DNA of 64,000 bases from Rummeliibacillus suwonensis (lineage in GTDB: Bacteria > Bacillota > Bacilli > Bacillales_A > Planococcaceae). The DNA is taken from assembly GCF_007896435.1 (NCBI RefSeq), contig NZ_VCBL01000001.1, positions 477,994-541,993 of the forward strand. Direction: 5' to 3'. This document shows, in pieces, positions 36,931-47,766 of the stretch. A program made the position numbers and the translations under genes. The notes under the pieces were generated by a model that did no database searches, had not been told where the DNA came from, and was given only the letters and a program-made list of their open reading frames with translations. Numbering within the stretch: the stretch's first letter is position 1; every line of letters begins with the position of its first letter.

Positions 36931-37347
36931 TTATGAAAAGAGATGATCTAAAATGTCCTGTAAGGTCTCTTCTTGTAATTTACTTTCCATTGCTTGTTGA
37001 ACAGAGCTGAATACATCATCTAATGTTGATTGAATTTGTTTACCCACTGCACAATTTGGATTTGGATTGTCGTGAATTGCAAACAAATCTTCAGGAGCTT
37101 GCACCGCACGATAAATATCTAATAATGTAATATCCTTTGGTGATAATGCGAGTTCATAGCCAGATAGACCAGCATGTGATACGATCAAGCCTGCTTTTTT
37201 CAATTGGCTGCTGATTCTTCTTATAACGACTGGATTTGTATTCACACTACTAGCGATAAAATCCGAAGTCAATGCATGTGAATTATTTTTTGTTGAAGCA
37301 ATTAACGAAAGTATATGAATAGCTACAGAGAACCGGCTGTTTACCAT
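36931..37347 (-). CDS. Rrf2 family transcriptional regulator, YwnA-like
   Basis: A 138-residue Rrf2 regulator. The winged-helix region reads RFSVAIHILSLIA, then NPVVIRRISSQLKKAGLIVSHAG, in parts. Only one cysteine is visible (in NCAVGKQ), so it does not have the three-Cys iron-sulfur cluster set of NsrR or IscR. The start ATG 37347 is used; two upstream GTG codons in frame are less likely. A perfect palindrome 16 bases upstream of the start suggests autorepression, and a related site precedes the neighbouring ywnB-like gene, the likely target. Confidence 0.85.
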   Translation of the reverse strand: MVNSRFSVAIHILSLIASTKNNSHALTSDFIASSVNTNPVVIRRISSQLKKAGLIVSHAGLSGYELALSPKDITLLDIYRAVQAPEDLFAIHDNPNPNCAVGKQIQSTLDDVFSSVQQAMESKLQEETLQDILDHLFS

Positions 37348-37362
37348 TGGTCTCACCACCCA

Positions 37363-37383
37363 TTGTAACTATCATAGTTACAA
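37363..37383. promoter_or_regulatory. Perfect palindromic operator of the Rrf2 gene
   Basis: TTGTAACTAT, a central C, and ATAGTTACAA form a perfect 10-1-10 inverted repeat immediately upstream of the regulator gene. It shares TGTAAC-N7-GTTACA with the site at 36886-36904. Confidence 0.75.
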
Positions 37384-37460
37384 CTGTGTTAAATGTCAAT
37401 TATTTTATTCCGTAATGGGGAGTATGAACTTTACTGCAAGACGCTAGAACTTATAGAAGA

Positions 37461-37544
37461 TAAAAGAGTAAAAAGCCACTGCCTGCAAAAGTTTACTAAT
37501 ACCCAAGATAAAGAAAACGCTCATTAGGTGAAGCTTTACTCTAT
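37461..37544 (+). repeat. Possible decayed family A right part
   Basis: CACTGCCTGCAAAAGT, GATAAAGAAAACGC and GGTGAAGCTTTACTCTAT recall ACTGCCCGTAAAAGT, GATGAAGAAAACCC and GGAAGCTTCACTTTAT of family A, but the hairpins are lost. Confidence 0.35.
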
Positions 37545-37639
37545 ACAGTCAATCTTTCTTCCGATTAGGACAAGATAGGAGAAACTGTAGCCTTTTGTTT
37601 TGGTTATAGGCATAATTCTTCCCACTTCTTGACATTAAA

Positions 37640-37695
37640 TATAAAGCCTAAAAAAGAAAGCCGAGAACCTATTATTAGGGTTCTTGACTTCCTAT
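37640..37695 (-). terminator. Terminator of the thrC-thrB operon
   Basis: On the minus strand AAGAACC pairs with GGTTCT around TAATAAT, with further pairing of AAGTC and GGCTT, followed by TCTTTTTT. Confidence 0.65.
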
Positions 37696-37704
37696 GAGTT
37701 AATC

Positions 37705-38616
37705 CTATTTAGCAAGTTCTGAAACAGTTACTTGTACACCCTTTGTATCCACGTGTACAGCTTTAATATCATAGCTTGGGAATAATGGTTTCATCTTTGC
37801 GACAAAGCTTTCTACTTGTTCTTTGCTTATCAGTGAGATGACAGTTGGACCTGCACCACTAATAGCAGTACCATAAGCCCCCGCGTCCTTTGCTATTTGA
37901 CGGATCTCGTGATAGTTTGGGATCAAATTGGCGCGGAATGGCTCGTGGAATAGGTCATGCTCCATAAATTCTCCAGCGCGTTTATAATCTTTTAGCAATA
38001 ATGCCGCTGTTAGCATATTAGCATTTGCACTTGCATGTACTGCATATGCTTTGTCATAACTTGCAGGCAATACTTTTCGAGCTTCTGCTGTTTTTAACTC
38101 AACATTTGGGATGAAAACTGCAAATGCGGCGTCAACATCTTGTACATGAATAAGTTCTAGTTGCCCATTAGGTAATGTAGCACCAATTGTGAGCCCGCCA
38201 CATACAGAGGCAGCTGCATTATCAGGATGACCTTCAATTTTAGAGGCTAAGCGGCAACGCTCATCGATCGATAGATTTAAATTACATATTTGGTTTGTAA
38301 TCTCAATTCCTGCTACGATGGCAGAAGCACTACTGCCAAGTCCGCGTGCTAAAGGTAATTCGCTATGCATAATCACTTTACAAGGTGGCAAACTTACGTT
38401 ATAACGTTCTGCAGTTTCAGTCGCAACTTTGTAGATCAAATGGTCTTCTACAGTAAACTTTGCTGGAAGATAGATAGAGTGATGCTCAAATTCCCAGTGA
38501 TCGCTAATTGTGACATCTAAATAGAGATATAAACCTAAAGCTAAACCGATGGAGTCAAACCCGGGTCCAAGGTTAGCCGTACTGCCTGGAACAGTTATGG
38601 TCCATTTCTTACTCAT
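37705..38616 (-). CDS. thrB: Homoserine kinase
   Basis: A 303-residue GHMP kinase phosphorylating homoserine in threonine synthesis. The substrate-binding opening [16 protein letters not shown] and the ATP-binding [12 protein letters not shown] motif are present, plus the C-terminal SGAGPT motif. Its ATG overlaps the thrC stop by four bases (ATGA), indicating translational coupling. The hom (homoserine dehydrogenase) gene that often starts this operon is not adjacent. Terminated at 37640-37695. Confidence 0.94.
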   Translation of the reverse strand: MSKKWTITVPGSTANLGPGFDSIGLALGLYLYLDVTISDHWEFEHHSIYLPAKFTVEDHLIYKVATETAERYNVSLPPCKVIMHSELPLARGLGSSASAIVAGIEITNQICNLNLSIDERCRLASKIEGHPDNAAASVCGGLTIGATLPNGQLELIHVQDVDAAFAVFIPNVELKTAEARKVLPASYDKAYAVHASANANMLTAALLLKDYKRAGEFMEHDLFHEPFRANLIPNYHEIRQIAKDAGAYGTAISGAGPTVISLISKEQVESFVAKMKPLFPSYDIKAVHVDTKGVQVTVSELAK

Positions 38617-39665
38617 ATTAATTCCTCAATGTACTTGCGGATTTCTTCTTCATCATTTGGTAATGATACCATGTCCACATTAGAAGCTTTAACAGCCGTA
38701 TCAGGATCTTTTAATCCGTTACCAGTCAATACGGCAACTACACGGCTGCCCTTAGGGATAGAGCCATTTGCAACTGATTGTAGTACGCCAGCAACTGAAG
38801 CAGCAGAGCCTGGTTCAGCGAAGACGCCTTCTTTTGCGGCAATTTGGCGATAAGCATTTAAGATTTCTTCATCTGTTACAGAACCAATTTTACCCTTTGA
38901 TTCGTCACGAGCAGCTTCTGCCAGTTTCCAACTTGCTGGATTTCCGATACGGATAGCAGTTGCGATCGTTTCAGGATGAGCAATTGGAGCACCTTTGACA
39001 ATCGCAGCAGCACCTTCCGCTTCAAATCCGAACATATGTGGCAATTTTGTTCCTTTTTTCTCATGATATTCTTTGAAGCCTTTCCAGTAGGCACTGATAT
39101 TACCAGCATTTCCGACTGGAATTGCAAGGATGTCTGGTGCATCTCCTAACTGATCGCAAACTTCAAAAGCAGCTGTTTTTTGACCTTCTAAACGGTATGG
39201 ATTTACAGAATTCACTAAAGTGACAGCAGTTGTTTCGCTAATATCACGAACAACTTGTAATGCTTCATCAAAGTTGCCGTCGATTTCAATGATTTTGGCA
39301 CCGTACATATAAGCTTGAGCTAGTTTTCCAGCAGCTACTTTTCCTTTTGGGATAACGATGATTGCCTGAATGCCAGCTCTAGCAGCGTATGCAGCGGCAG
39401 CAGCAGAAGTATTACCAGTTGAAGCACAGATCACGCATTTACTACCGTCTTCAATTGCTTTAGCTACGGCCATTACCATGCCGCGATCTTTGAAAGAACC
39501 AGTTGGGTTTAGCCCTTCAAATTTTACATGTAAATCTATTCCAAGTTCTTTGGATAATGTATCTAAATGAATTAATGGTGTATTACCTTCATGTAATGTT
39601 AAAGTAGGTGTTTTATCAGTTATAGGTAAGAATTCTTTATAGTGATCTAAAAGGCCTTTCCACAT
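38613..39665 (-). CDS. thrC: Threonine synthase
   Basis: A 350-residue PLP enzyme converting O-phosphohomoserine to threonine. The PLP lysine is in TGSFKDRGM; other motifs are [23 protein letters not shown] (in parts) and the phosphate-binding PVGNAGN. Length equals the B. subtilis enzyme (about 350). ATG 39665 follows AAGGAG about ten bases upstream. It precedes thrB with a four-base overlap. No T-box or threonine leader was recognised in the 230 bases before it. Confidence 0.94.
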   Translation of the reverse strand: MWKGLLDHYKEFLPITDKTPTLTLHEGNTPLIHLDTLSKELGIDLHVKFEGLNPTGSFKDRGMVMAVAKAIEDGSKCVICASTGNTSAAAAAYAARAGIQAIIVIPKGKVAAGKLAQAYMYGAKIIEIDGNFDEALQVVRDISETTAVTLVNSVNPYRLEGQKTAAFEVCDQLGDAPDILAIPVGNAGNISAYWKGFKEYHEKKGTKLPHMFGFEAEGAAAIVKGAPIAHPETIATAIRIGNPASWKLAEAARDESKGKIGSVTDEEILNAYRQIAAKEGVFAEPGSAASVAGVLQSVANGSIPKGSRVVAVLTGNGLKDPDTAVKASNVDMVSLPNDEEEIRKYIEELI

Positions 39666-39813
39666 ATGTAACATTCTCCTTAGTAATAAAATTTTGGTGT
39701 TCATTCTAAAAATACAAGTGTTTTTCTATAAAAGACATTTTAACGCATTATGGGCTCTGTTTTCAATAGTATTATATACAAATTTTCAAAACTATTCGAA
39801 TTGATTTGACATC

Positions 39814-39842
39814 TTGTCACAAAATATATTTCTGTGTATAGT
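39814..39842 (+). promoter_or_regulatory. Probable niaP promoter
   Basis: TTGTCA and TATAGT, each one mismatch from consensus, are separated by 17 bases, 54 bases before the start codon. Confidence 0.6.
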
Positions 39843-39865
39843 GATATTAACAATATAGTTTACAT

Positions 39866-39877
39866 GTGTAAAGACAC
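39866..39877. promoter_or_regulatory. Possible NiaR operator in the niaP leader
   Basis: GTGT-AAAG-ACAC is an inverted repeat located just downstream of the predicted start of transcription. In B. subtilis niaP is repressed by the niacin-responsive regulator NiaR; I have not verified the match to its consensus. Confidence 0.3.
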
Positions 39878-39895
39878 TGGGAGGCGCATACAACA

Positions 39896-41107
39896 ATGAA
39901 ACAAGCGGTTAATGCACAACCGATTTCAAGAAATAAATTATTAGGAGTAGCCGGCGTTGGCTGGTTATTCGATGCCTTAGATGTTGGTATTTTATCATTT
40001 ATTATTGCAACGTTGGCAAAAGAATGGAATTTGACTTCTGGGCAAATGGGGTGGATCGGTAGTATCAACTCTATTGGCATGGCTATCGGTGCCTTTGTAT
40101 TTGGCGTTTTTGCAGATCGGATTGGTCGTAAATCAGTCTTTATCTGGACATTAGTTATTTTCTCAATCGCAAGTGGCCTATCTGCACTGGCGACTTCATT
40201 GACCATTTTTATGATATTGCGGTTTTTTATTGGAATGGGACTAGGAGGAGAGCTACCAGTTGCTTCTACATTGGTTTCAGAAAGTGTAGCTCCAAATGAA
40301 AGAGGTAGGATAGTTGTATTGTTAGAAAGTTTTTGGGCTGTAGGATGGTTGGTGGCAGCGCTTATTTCTTACTTTGTGATTCCACAATTTGGTTGGCGAG
40401 TGGCATTAATTTTAACAGCTATTCCTGCCCTTTATGCTGTCTATTTACGTTTACATCTACCAGATTCACCACAATTTACTGCAAAGAAAAACTCTTCAAG
40501 AGGTATTTGGCAAAATTTAAAAAGTGTTTGGTCAAAACCATATGTAAAGCCTACGTTGATGCTATGGATTGTATGGTTTACTGTCGTATTTTCCTATTAT
40601 GGTATGTTCTTATGGTTGCCAAGTGTTATGGTTTTAAAAGGATTTAGTTTGATCAAAAGTTTTGAATACGTATTAATCATGACATTAGCTCAGTTACCGG
40701 GGTATTTTACGGCAGCCTGGTTGATTGAAAAAATAGGCCGCAAATTTGTATTAGCTACCTATTTATTAGGTACAGCACTTAGTGCACTTGTCTTTGGAGT
40801 TGCAGATGCGACATGGATTTTGATCGTATCTGGTATGTTGTTATCATTTTTCAATTTAGGGGCATGGGGAGCACTCTATGCATATACGCCTGAACAATAT
40901 CCTACGGTTATCCGAGGCACTGGTGTAGGGATGGCAGCTTCAGTTGGCCGACTTGGAGGGATTTTTGGTCCATTATTAGTGGGCACGTTAATGGCACAAG
41001 GATATACAATAGGCTGGATCTTTACAATCTTTTGTGGCTCTATTTTAGTAGGTATTTTAGCTATTTTATTCTTAGGTAAGGAAACCAAACAAACCATTTT
41101 AGAATGA
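39896..41107 (+). CDS. niaP: Niacin permease NiaP (MFS)
   Basis: A 403-residue MFS transporter highly similar in remembered sequence to B. subtilis YceI/NiaP: ISRNKLLGVAGVGWLFDALD, GMGLGGELPVASTLVSE, LLESFWAVGWL, FSYYGMFLWLPSVM, and AYTPEQYPT are all in the expected order. It imports nicotinate or nicotinamide for NAD salvage. ATG 39896 follows GGGAGG. It is divergent from thrC and monocistronic, with its own promoter and a terminator at 41382-41424. Confidence 0.85.
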   Translation: MKQAVNAQPISRNKLLGVAGVGWLFDALDVGILSFIIATLAKEWNLTSGQMGWIGSINSIGMAIGAFVFGVFADRIGRKSVFIWTLVIFSIASGLSALATSLTIFMILRFFIGMGLGGELPVASTLVSESVAPNERGRIVVLLESFWAVGWLVAALISYFVIPQFGWRVALILTAIPALYAVYLRLHLPDSPQFTAKKNSSRGIWQNLKSVWSKPYVKPTLMLWIVWFTVVFSYYGMFLWLPSVMVLKGFSLIKSFEYVLIMTLAQLPGYFTAAWLIEKIGRKFVLATYLLGTALSALVFGVADATWILIVSGMLLSFFNLGAWGALYAYTPEQYPTVIRGTGVGMAASVGRLGGIFGPLLVGTLMAQGYTIGWIFTIFCGSILVGILAILFLGKETKQTILE

Positions 41108-41662
41108 TGTAGAGAAAGTAAGCCGATGTAGATGATTGACCGTAATTTGTATTATGATAGCACATTCATAGTATAGTTTGTAAAAAAATGAAAAATACTC
41201 GTTCATACACAAATTACAAGGAATAATTCTCAATTTATTCTCATTTATATCGGTTAGTCATCCCATAAAAGTTTTTATGATATAGTAATAAGAAATAAGC
41301 ATTTAATTTAGTAAAGTGTGAATATTTAGATATTATAACCTTTAAAACCAAATAATATGATAATATGTAAAATAATAGATGAAAATAGAGCTGACAAGCA
41401 ATAATTGTTGGCTCTATTTTTTTACATTTATTGAAATAAAATAAAATTATGTATCATATATTAAACTTTATGATTACTATGACTTATTGTCCTTATAAAT
41501 CTACATTACTAGAATAGATAAATGTGAAGTTTTTTAGAACTTTTATGTAATGATGAGACTAGAATAATGTTTCAACGGGAAATACTGAGAATTGAGAGTA
41601 AGTATTTTTTATTCAATTGGAGTAGAAAAACGATTTCTATTATTTAAAAGGAGGGTACTATT
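41108..41662. other. Long AT-rich gap before the Tat cluster
   Basis: Apart from the terminator hairpin at 41382-41424, no gene or repeat copy is visible. The promoter of the Tat cluster should lie in the last 200 bases, but no clear consensus pair was found. Confidence 0.5.
41382..41424 (+). terminator. Rho-independent terminator
   Basis: AAATAGAGCTGACAA pairs with TTGTTGGCTCTATTT (two G-T wobbles) around GCAATAA, then TTTTT. It lies 275 bases after niaP with no gene between. Confidence 0.7.
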
Positions 41663-42400
41663 ATGAGTAACAAAGATATTTCAAGACGTGACTTCCTGAA
41701 AACAACTGGTATTGCTACGGGAACGTTAATTGGTGGAGGATTAATCGGTGGATTAATTGGTTTTAATTCCAAAAAGACTACTGCACCAACAAAATCTTCA
41801 AATACAAATACAAACAAAACAGCTGAAACTAGTGAAGGTAAAATGTTCTTCACAACAGATAAAGACTTTAATATATTAGCTGCAGCTACTGAACGCATTT
41901 TTCCAAAAGATGATCTAGGCCCAGGTGCAATGGAATTAGGAGTGCCTTACTTTATCGATCGTCAATTAGCAGGTCAATATGGTAGTAATTCAAAAGAATA
42001 TATGCAAGGACCATTTGGCAAAGGTGAACCTACACAAGGCTATCAATCCCGTTTAACCCGTGCAGAAATTTTTATACAAGGTGTTCAAACATTAGAATCT
42101 GAAGCTCAAAAACGTTACAAAAAAAGCTTTACAGATATTACAGATAAAGAACGTGATGTCATTCTAACGGCTTTACAAAAAGATGAAGTTAAGATGAAAG
42201 GTGTCACTGCAGGTTTCTTCTTCTCTTTGCTTCGCTCAGCTACAATTGAGGGCGCCTATTCTGATCCATTATATGGTGGGAATAGAAATATGGAAGGCTG
42301 GAGAATGAAAGGCTTCCCTGGTCACCAAATGTCATATATAAACGTAATTGAAAAAGAAGGATTCCAAAAAATTGAACCTAGATCACTAGGTATGCACTAA
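41663..42400 (+). CDS. Gluconate 2-dehydrogenase subunit 3 family protein with Tat signal
   Basis: A 245-residue small subunit (PF13618) with a twin-arginine signal: SRRDFLK at residues 7-13, then a Gly/Ile-rich hydrophobic stretch. The Tat signal lets the folded subunit carry the signal-less GMC flavoprotein encoded 17 bases downstream across the membrane. AAGGAGG precedes ATG 41663. The related Gram-negative enzymes have a third, cytochrome c subunit; none is encoded here, so electrons must go to a different acceptor such as quinone. Electron donor substrate is unknown. Confidence 0.87.
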   Translation: MSNKDISRRDFLKTTGIATGTLIGGGLIGGLIGFNSKKTTAPTKSSNTNTNKTAETSEGKMFFTTDKDFNILAAATERIFPKDDLGPGAMELGVPYFIDRQLAGQYGSNSKEYMQGPFGKGEPTQGYQSRLTRAEIFIQGVQTLESEAQKRYKKSFTDITDKERDVILTALQKDEVKMKGVTAGFFFSLLRSATIEGAYSDPLYGGNRNMEGWRMKGFPGHQMSYINVIEKEGFQKIEPRSLGMH

Positions 42401-42417
42401 TTTAGGGGGGAATAACA

Positions 42418-44127
42418 ATGGTTAAAACTATGCCAAAAGTTGATGTTGTAACTGTCGGTGTTGGTTGGACAGGCGGGATCGTTGCTGCCGAATGTACGAA
42501 AGCCGGCTTAAAAGTTGTAGGACTTGAAAGAGGTAAAGATCGTGGTACAGCAAATTTTGCCAATGTACATGATGAGTACCGTTATGCAATTCGCTATGAG
42601 TTAATGCAAGATTTATCGAAAGAAACAGTTACTTTCCGTAATAATCGTAAACAGCAGGCTCTACCAATGCGTCAATTGGGATCGTTCTTACTGGGTGAAG
42701 GACTTGGTGGTGCTGGTACTCACTGGAATGGACAAACATACCGTTTCTTGCCATATGACTTTGAATTAAAGACAATGACCGAAAAAAAATATGGTAAAAA
42801 CTTTTTGGGCAAAGATTATCAAATCCTTGACTGGGGTCTAACTTATGATGAAGTGGAACCATATTTTGATAAATTTGAGAAAACAGCTGGTATCAGTGGT
42901 GAAGAAAACCCACTAGGTCCTAAACGTTCGGACAACTATCCAAACAAACCGATGAAGAAGACACCTTTACTGAAAAAATTCGAAACGGCTTCTAAAAAAT
43001 TGGGCTATCATCCATATATGATACCTTCAGCAAACTTGTCTGCACCATATAAAAATCCTTATGGTCAAACCATTAATGCGTGCCAATACTGTGGCTTCTG
43101 TGAACGTTTTGGTTGTGAGTATGGAGCAAAAGCGACTCCCGAAGTGGCTGTTATTCCAACAGCATTGAAATCGGGCAAATATGAAATTCGCTTTAATTCC
43201 AATGTTGTAAAAGTTTTAACAAAAGGTGATAAAGCAACTGGGGTCAAATATATCGATACCGTCACTGGTGAAGAATATATCCAACCAGCAGATATTGTGG
43301 TATTAACATCATACATGATGAACAACGCTAAATTATTAATGGTATCCAATATTGGCACTATGTATAACCCTGAAACAGGTAAGGGCACACTTGGAAGAAA
43401 CTATTGTTATCAAATTATGCCAGGGGCAACAGGGTTCTTCGATGAACAATTTAATACATTTATGGGTGCAGGCGCACTCGGTAATTGCTTTGATGATTTC
43501 AATGGCGATAACTTTGATCACTCGAAGCTTGGTTTCATCCATGGCGCTAATATTGCATTGACCCAATTGGGTAATCGACCAATCGGAAATAACCCAACAC
43601 ATTCTGATACACCATTATGGGGAGCAGAATGGAAAAAAGATTCTATCATGAACTACACACGTTCGTTAAGTGTTGGCGGTCAAGGTGCTTCTATTCCTTA
43701 TAAGGAAAACTTCTTGACATTAGATCCGAAATATAAAGATGCTTATGGTGTCCCATTATTGCAAGTAAACTATGATTTCACTGATCAAGATAAAAAATTG
43801 CACAAATTCATTTCTGCTAAATGTGGAGAAGTCCTAAAAGAAATGGGTGCTAAAAAAGTAGAGGTACGTGCTGAACTGACAAATTACAATATCGTACCAT
43901 ATCAATCAACTCACAATACTGGTGGTACAGTCATGAGTAAAACACCAGAAGAGGGTGTAGTAAATAACTACTTACAACACTGGGATTGTGAAAATCTATT
44001 TGCTGTAGGTGCGGGTGCATTTGCAAACAATTCTGGTTATAATCCAACTGATACAGTAGGTGCTCTAGCGTTCCGTTGTACGGAAGGTATTATTAAATAC
44101 TCTAAAAAAGGCGGTTCATTAGTTTAA
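42418..44127 (+). CDS. GMC family FAD oxidoreductase (dehydrogenase large subunit)
   Basis: A 569-residue flavoprotein of the glucose-methanol-choline family. The FAD Rossmann motif is GVGWTGG near residues 17-23, with the acidic residue in GLERGKDRG. Active-site region STHNTGGTVM and the C-terminal NPTDTVGALAFR are typical of the gluconate/sorbitol/2-keto-acid dehydrogenase group. A Cys cluster at CQYCGFCERFGCEYGAK, around residues 222-238, is noteworthy. It has no signal peptide and should be exported with the Tat-signal subunit. The sugar or polyol substrate cannot be read. Confidence 0.88.
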   Translation: MVKTMPKVDVVTVGVGWTGGIVAAECTKAGLKVVGLERGKDRGTANFANVHDEYRYAIRYELMQDLSKETVTFRNNRKQQALPMRQLGSFLLGEGLGGAGTHWNGQTYRFLPYDFELKTMTEKKYGKNFLGKDYQILDWGLTYDEVEPYFDKFEKTAGISGEENPLGPKRSDNYPNKPMKKTPLLKKFETASKKLGYHPYMIPSANLSAPYKNPYGQTINACQYCGFCERFGCEYGAKATPEVAVIPTALKSGKYEIRFNSNVVKVLTKGDKATGVKYIDTVTGEEYIQPADIVVLTSYMMNNAKLLMVSNIGTMYNPETGKGTLGRNYCYQIMPGATGFFDEQFNTFMGAGALGNCFDDFNGDNFDHSKLGFIHGANIALTQLGNRPIGNNPTHSDTPLWGAEWKKDSIMNYTRSLSVGGQGASIPYKENFLTLDPKYKDAYGVPLLQVNYDFTDQDKKLHKFISAKCGEVLKEMGAKKVEVRAELTNYNIVPYQSTHNTGGTVMSKTPEEGVVNNYLQHWDCENLFAVGAGAFANNSGYNPTDTVGALAFRCTEGIIKYSKKGGSLV

Positions 44128-44172
44128 TAGCATCTGCTATTAAGCTAATCGCTGTTAAAGGAGGAATGAGAT

Positions 44173-44376
44173 ATGGGTTTAAGTTCAATTGGTGTCCCTG
44201 GATTAATCGTTATTTTGATTATCGTTTTAATCGTTTTTGGTCCCAAAAAATTACCTGAGATCGGATCTGCTATAGGTAAAACTTTTACAGAATTCAAAAA
44301 GTCTACAAAAGGTTTAATGGAAGACGAAAATGAATCAAAAAAAGAAAAATCAACTGATGATAAAAAAGAAATTTAA
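44173..44376 (+). CDS. tatA: Sec-independent translocase subunit TatA
   Basis: A 67-residue protein with one N-terminal helix, the conserved [10 protein letters not shown] hinge, an amphipathic helix and a charged tail: the standard TatA architecture. It forms the pore-like complex for export of folded twin-arginine proteins. AAAGGAGG precedes the ATG. It is 45 bases after the GMC gene and 15 before tatC, making a dedicated substrate-plus-translocase cluster. A TatB is not expected in Bacillales. Confidence 0.94.
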   Translation: MGLSSIGVPGLIVILIIVLIVFGPKKLPEIGSAIGKTFTEFKKSTKGLMEDENESKKEKSTDDKKEI

Positions 44377-44391
44377 CTAGAGGGTGTTCGT

Positions 44392-45306
44392 ATGGATCCA
44401 TATGAAGAAAATGCAAAAAAAGTACTTAGCCCTTTGGATAAAATGAGCGAAAATGGTGTAGAAGAGACAGAGAAAGAGACTTTGGATGAGGCTTCTCATA
44501 AAGAGGAGATCTCAAAAATTGGCTCTACTGATCTTGAAAATGTTGATGAGAGGGAAGAAGAGTTAGACGATGATAACCCTTTAACAGATGCAAGTGAAGC
44601 TTTTGTAGAACATTTAGCTGATCTAAGAAAACAACTAATCAAAGGTGTTGCCGTTTTTGTTGTTTTTTTTATCATTGTATTTTCAACAGTGAACAAATGG
44701 CTTCCATACGTGACAAGGGGACATGAATTAGTCATTCTCGGCCCATTTGAAGTGGTTAAATTCTATATGTCTATCTCTACGACACTAGCCTTAGGTCTTT
44801 CATTGCCATTTTTAATGCATTTTATATGGATATTTATTAAACCAGGGCTTAAAGAAAATGAAAAAGGATTCTTAGGATTGTATTCTCCTGTTATGCTTCT
44901 CCTATTTTTGATTGGTGTGGCGTTTGGATATTTTGTTCTAAACCCATTAAGCTATGATTTTCTTATTGGTATAGGAGAGGCAAACTTTAATGTAATGATT
45001 TCGGCTAGTCAATATATGAGTTATCTTATTATGACAACTATTCCCGTTGGTTTAATGTTTGAATTGCCCATTATTGCCATGTTTTTATCGACAATAGGTG
45101 TTTTAACTTCTACTACGATCAAGAAAATTAGAAAATGGGCATATGTTATTATGGCTGTCATTTCTGCGCTCATTACGCCGTCTCCAGATTTTTTCAGTCA
45201 AATAATCGTGCTTATTCCAATGATCCTTTTATATGAAATCAGTATCTTATTAGTAAAGAGGATTGAACGCAAACAAACCTTAAAAGAGCAAAGTTCTAAT
45301 GTATAA
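44392..45306 (+). CDS. tatC: Sec-independent translocase subunit TatC with long acidic N-terminal extension
   Basis: A 304-residue six-helix receptor for twin-arginine signals. The conserved HLADLRKQL start of the TatC core is only reached at residue 74; most TatC proteins have it within the first 15-20 residues. The extension (residues 1-70) is strongly acidic (repeated EE, ETEKET, EREEELDDD) and predicted to be cytosolic and unstructured. FELPI in helix four and SPDFFSQ in the last loop are typical. The ribosome binding site AGAGGGTG and the clean operon context support the ATG at 44392, so the extension seems real. Confidence 0.92.
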   Translation: MDPYEENAKKVLSPLDKMSENGVEETEKETLDEASHKEEISKIGSTDLENVDEREEELDDDNPLTDASEAFVEHLADLRKQLIKGVAVFVVFFIIVFSTVNKWLPYVTRGHELVILGPFEVVKFYMSISTTLALGLSLPFLMHFIWIFIKPGLKENEKGFLGLYSPVMLLLFLIGVAFGYFVLNPLSYDFLIGIGEANFNVMISASQYMSYLIMTTIPVGLMFELPIIAMFLSTIGVLTSTTIKKIRKWAYVIMAVISALITPSPDFFSQIIVLIPMILLYEISILLVKRIERKQTLKEQSSNV

Positions 45307-45457
45307 AGGGAGACTTAGATTTTAACTCCTTCATCGGATTTGCTGAACTGCTGATGATCAGTTAAAGTATTTGGATGTTGTCCTAAAAGTAGGAAGAGTA
45401 CCATTCAATTTACTGACCTAAATAATAATCAAATTCATATTCTGTAGTTCCATTGAG

Positions 45458-45510
45458 AAATCCATATTTAAAGAGTCTGCTAATAGCAGTCCTTTAGATG
45501 TGGATTTTTT
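45458..45510 (+). terminator. Terminator after tatC, within the glpK leader region
   Basis: AAATCCATATTTAAAG pairs with CTTTAGATGTGGATTT (two G-T wobbles), with an inner CTGC/GCAG stem, then TTTT. It lies 152 bases after tatC and 247 before glpK. It may end the Tat transcript or act as a glpK leader terminator of the kind GlpP overrides. Confidence 0.7.
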
Positions 45511-47253
<1,743 letters not shown>

Positions 47254-47318
47254 TTTAGCGAATAATAAATAGATAAATTGCTGAATTTTATATACAAGTT
47301 TTCAAACGATGAAACAGA

Positions 47319-47361
47319 CAAAAGAAATGCCCAAATATAGTAATTGGACATTTCCTTTGTT
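47319..47361. terminator. Bidirectional terminator between glpK and the MazG-like gene
   Basis: AAAAGAAATGCCCAA pairs with TTGGACATTTCCTTT with two mismatches; T-rich runs occur on both strands. Confidence 0.65.
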
Positions 47362-47668
47362 ATTTTGTTAACTTTTCAGGCAGTGGATATTTAATCGCAT
47401 TTTTTATAAGCTTGTCTTTCACAGCTTTTTCTAAATCAACGTTCATGCAATCTGCCATTTGAATAAGATATATTAAGACGTCTGCCATCTCTTCAATGAT
47501 CGCTTGTTTATCATTTGCAATGGATTCATCAGCTGTTGTCCATTGAAAACATTCAAGCAACTCATTTGCTTCAAGAGAAATGGAAATCGCTAAGTTTTTT
47601 ATATCGTGATTGCCCTTCCAGCCTCGATCATCACGGAATTTTAAAATTTCTTCAGTAATTTCTTGCAT
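47360..47668 (-). CDS. MazG-like nucleotide pyrophosphohydrolase (RS21-C6 type)
   Basis: A 102-residue all-alpha NTP pyrophosphohydrolase. The metal-binding EANELLE and EEMADVLIYLIQMAD motifs match the MazG-like/dCTPase group (XTP3-transactivated protein A homologues). Such enzymes hydrolyse non-canonical or surplus nucleotides such as dCTP derivatives to monophosphates. ATG 47668 was chosen; a GTG at 47680 is in frame and GTGGG lies between them as the ribosome binding site. Short length is normal for the family. Confidence 0.87.
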   Translation of the reverse strand: MQEITEEILKFRDDRGWKGNHDIKNLAISISLEANELLECFQWTTADESIANDKQAIIEEMADVLIYLIQMADCMNVDLEKAVKDKLIKNAIKYPLPEKLTK

Positions 47669-47766
47669 ATTGTCACCCACTTTCGATAAAGAATAATAAT
47701 AATCTAATTATATAGAACTTTGCCCATTTTTGCAGTTCTATAAAAGGTTAAAGGATGGGATTATGG

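Noticed and set aside
39666-39895. T-box leader before thrC
   Set aside because: No T-box sequence or specifier-stem/antiterminator arrangement could be recognised in the 230 bases.
41644-41898. Minus-strand frame opposite the Tat-signal subunit gene
   Set aside because: Antisense shadow; the plus-strand gene has a Tat signal, ribosome site and known family.
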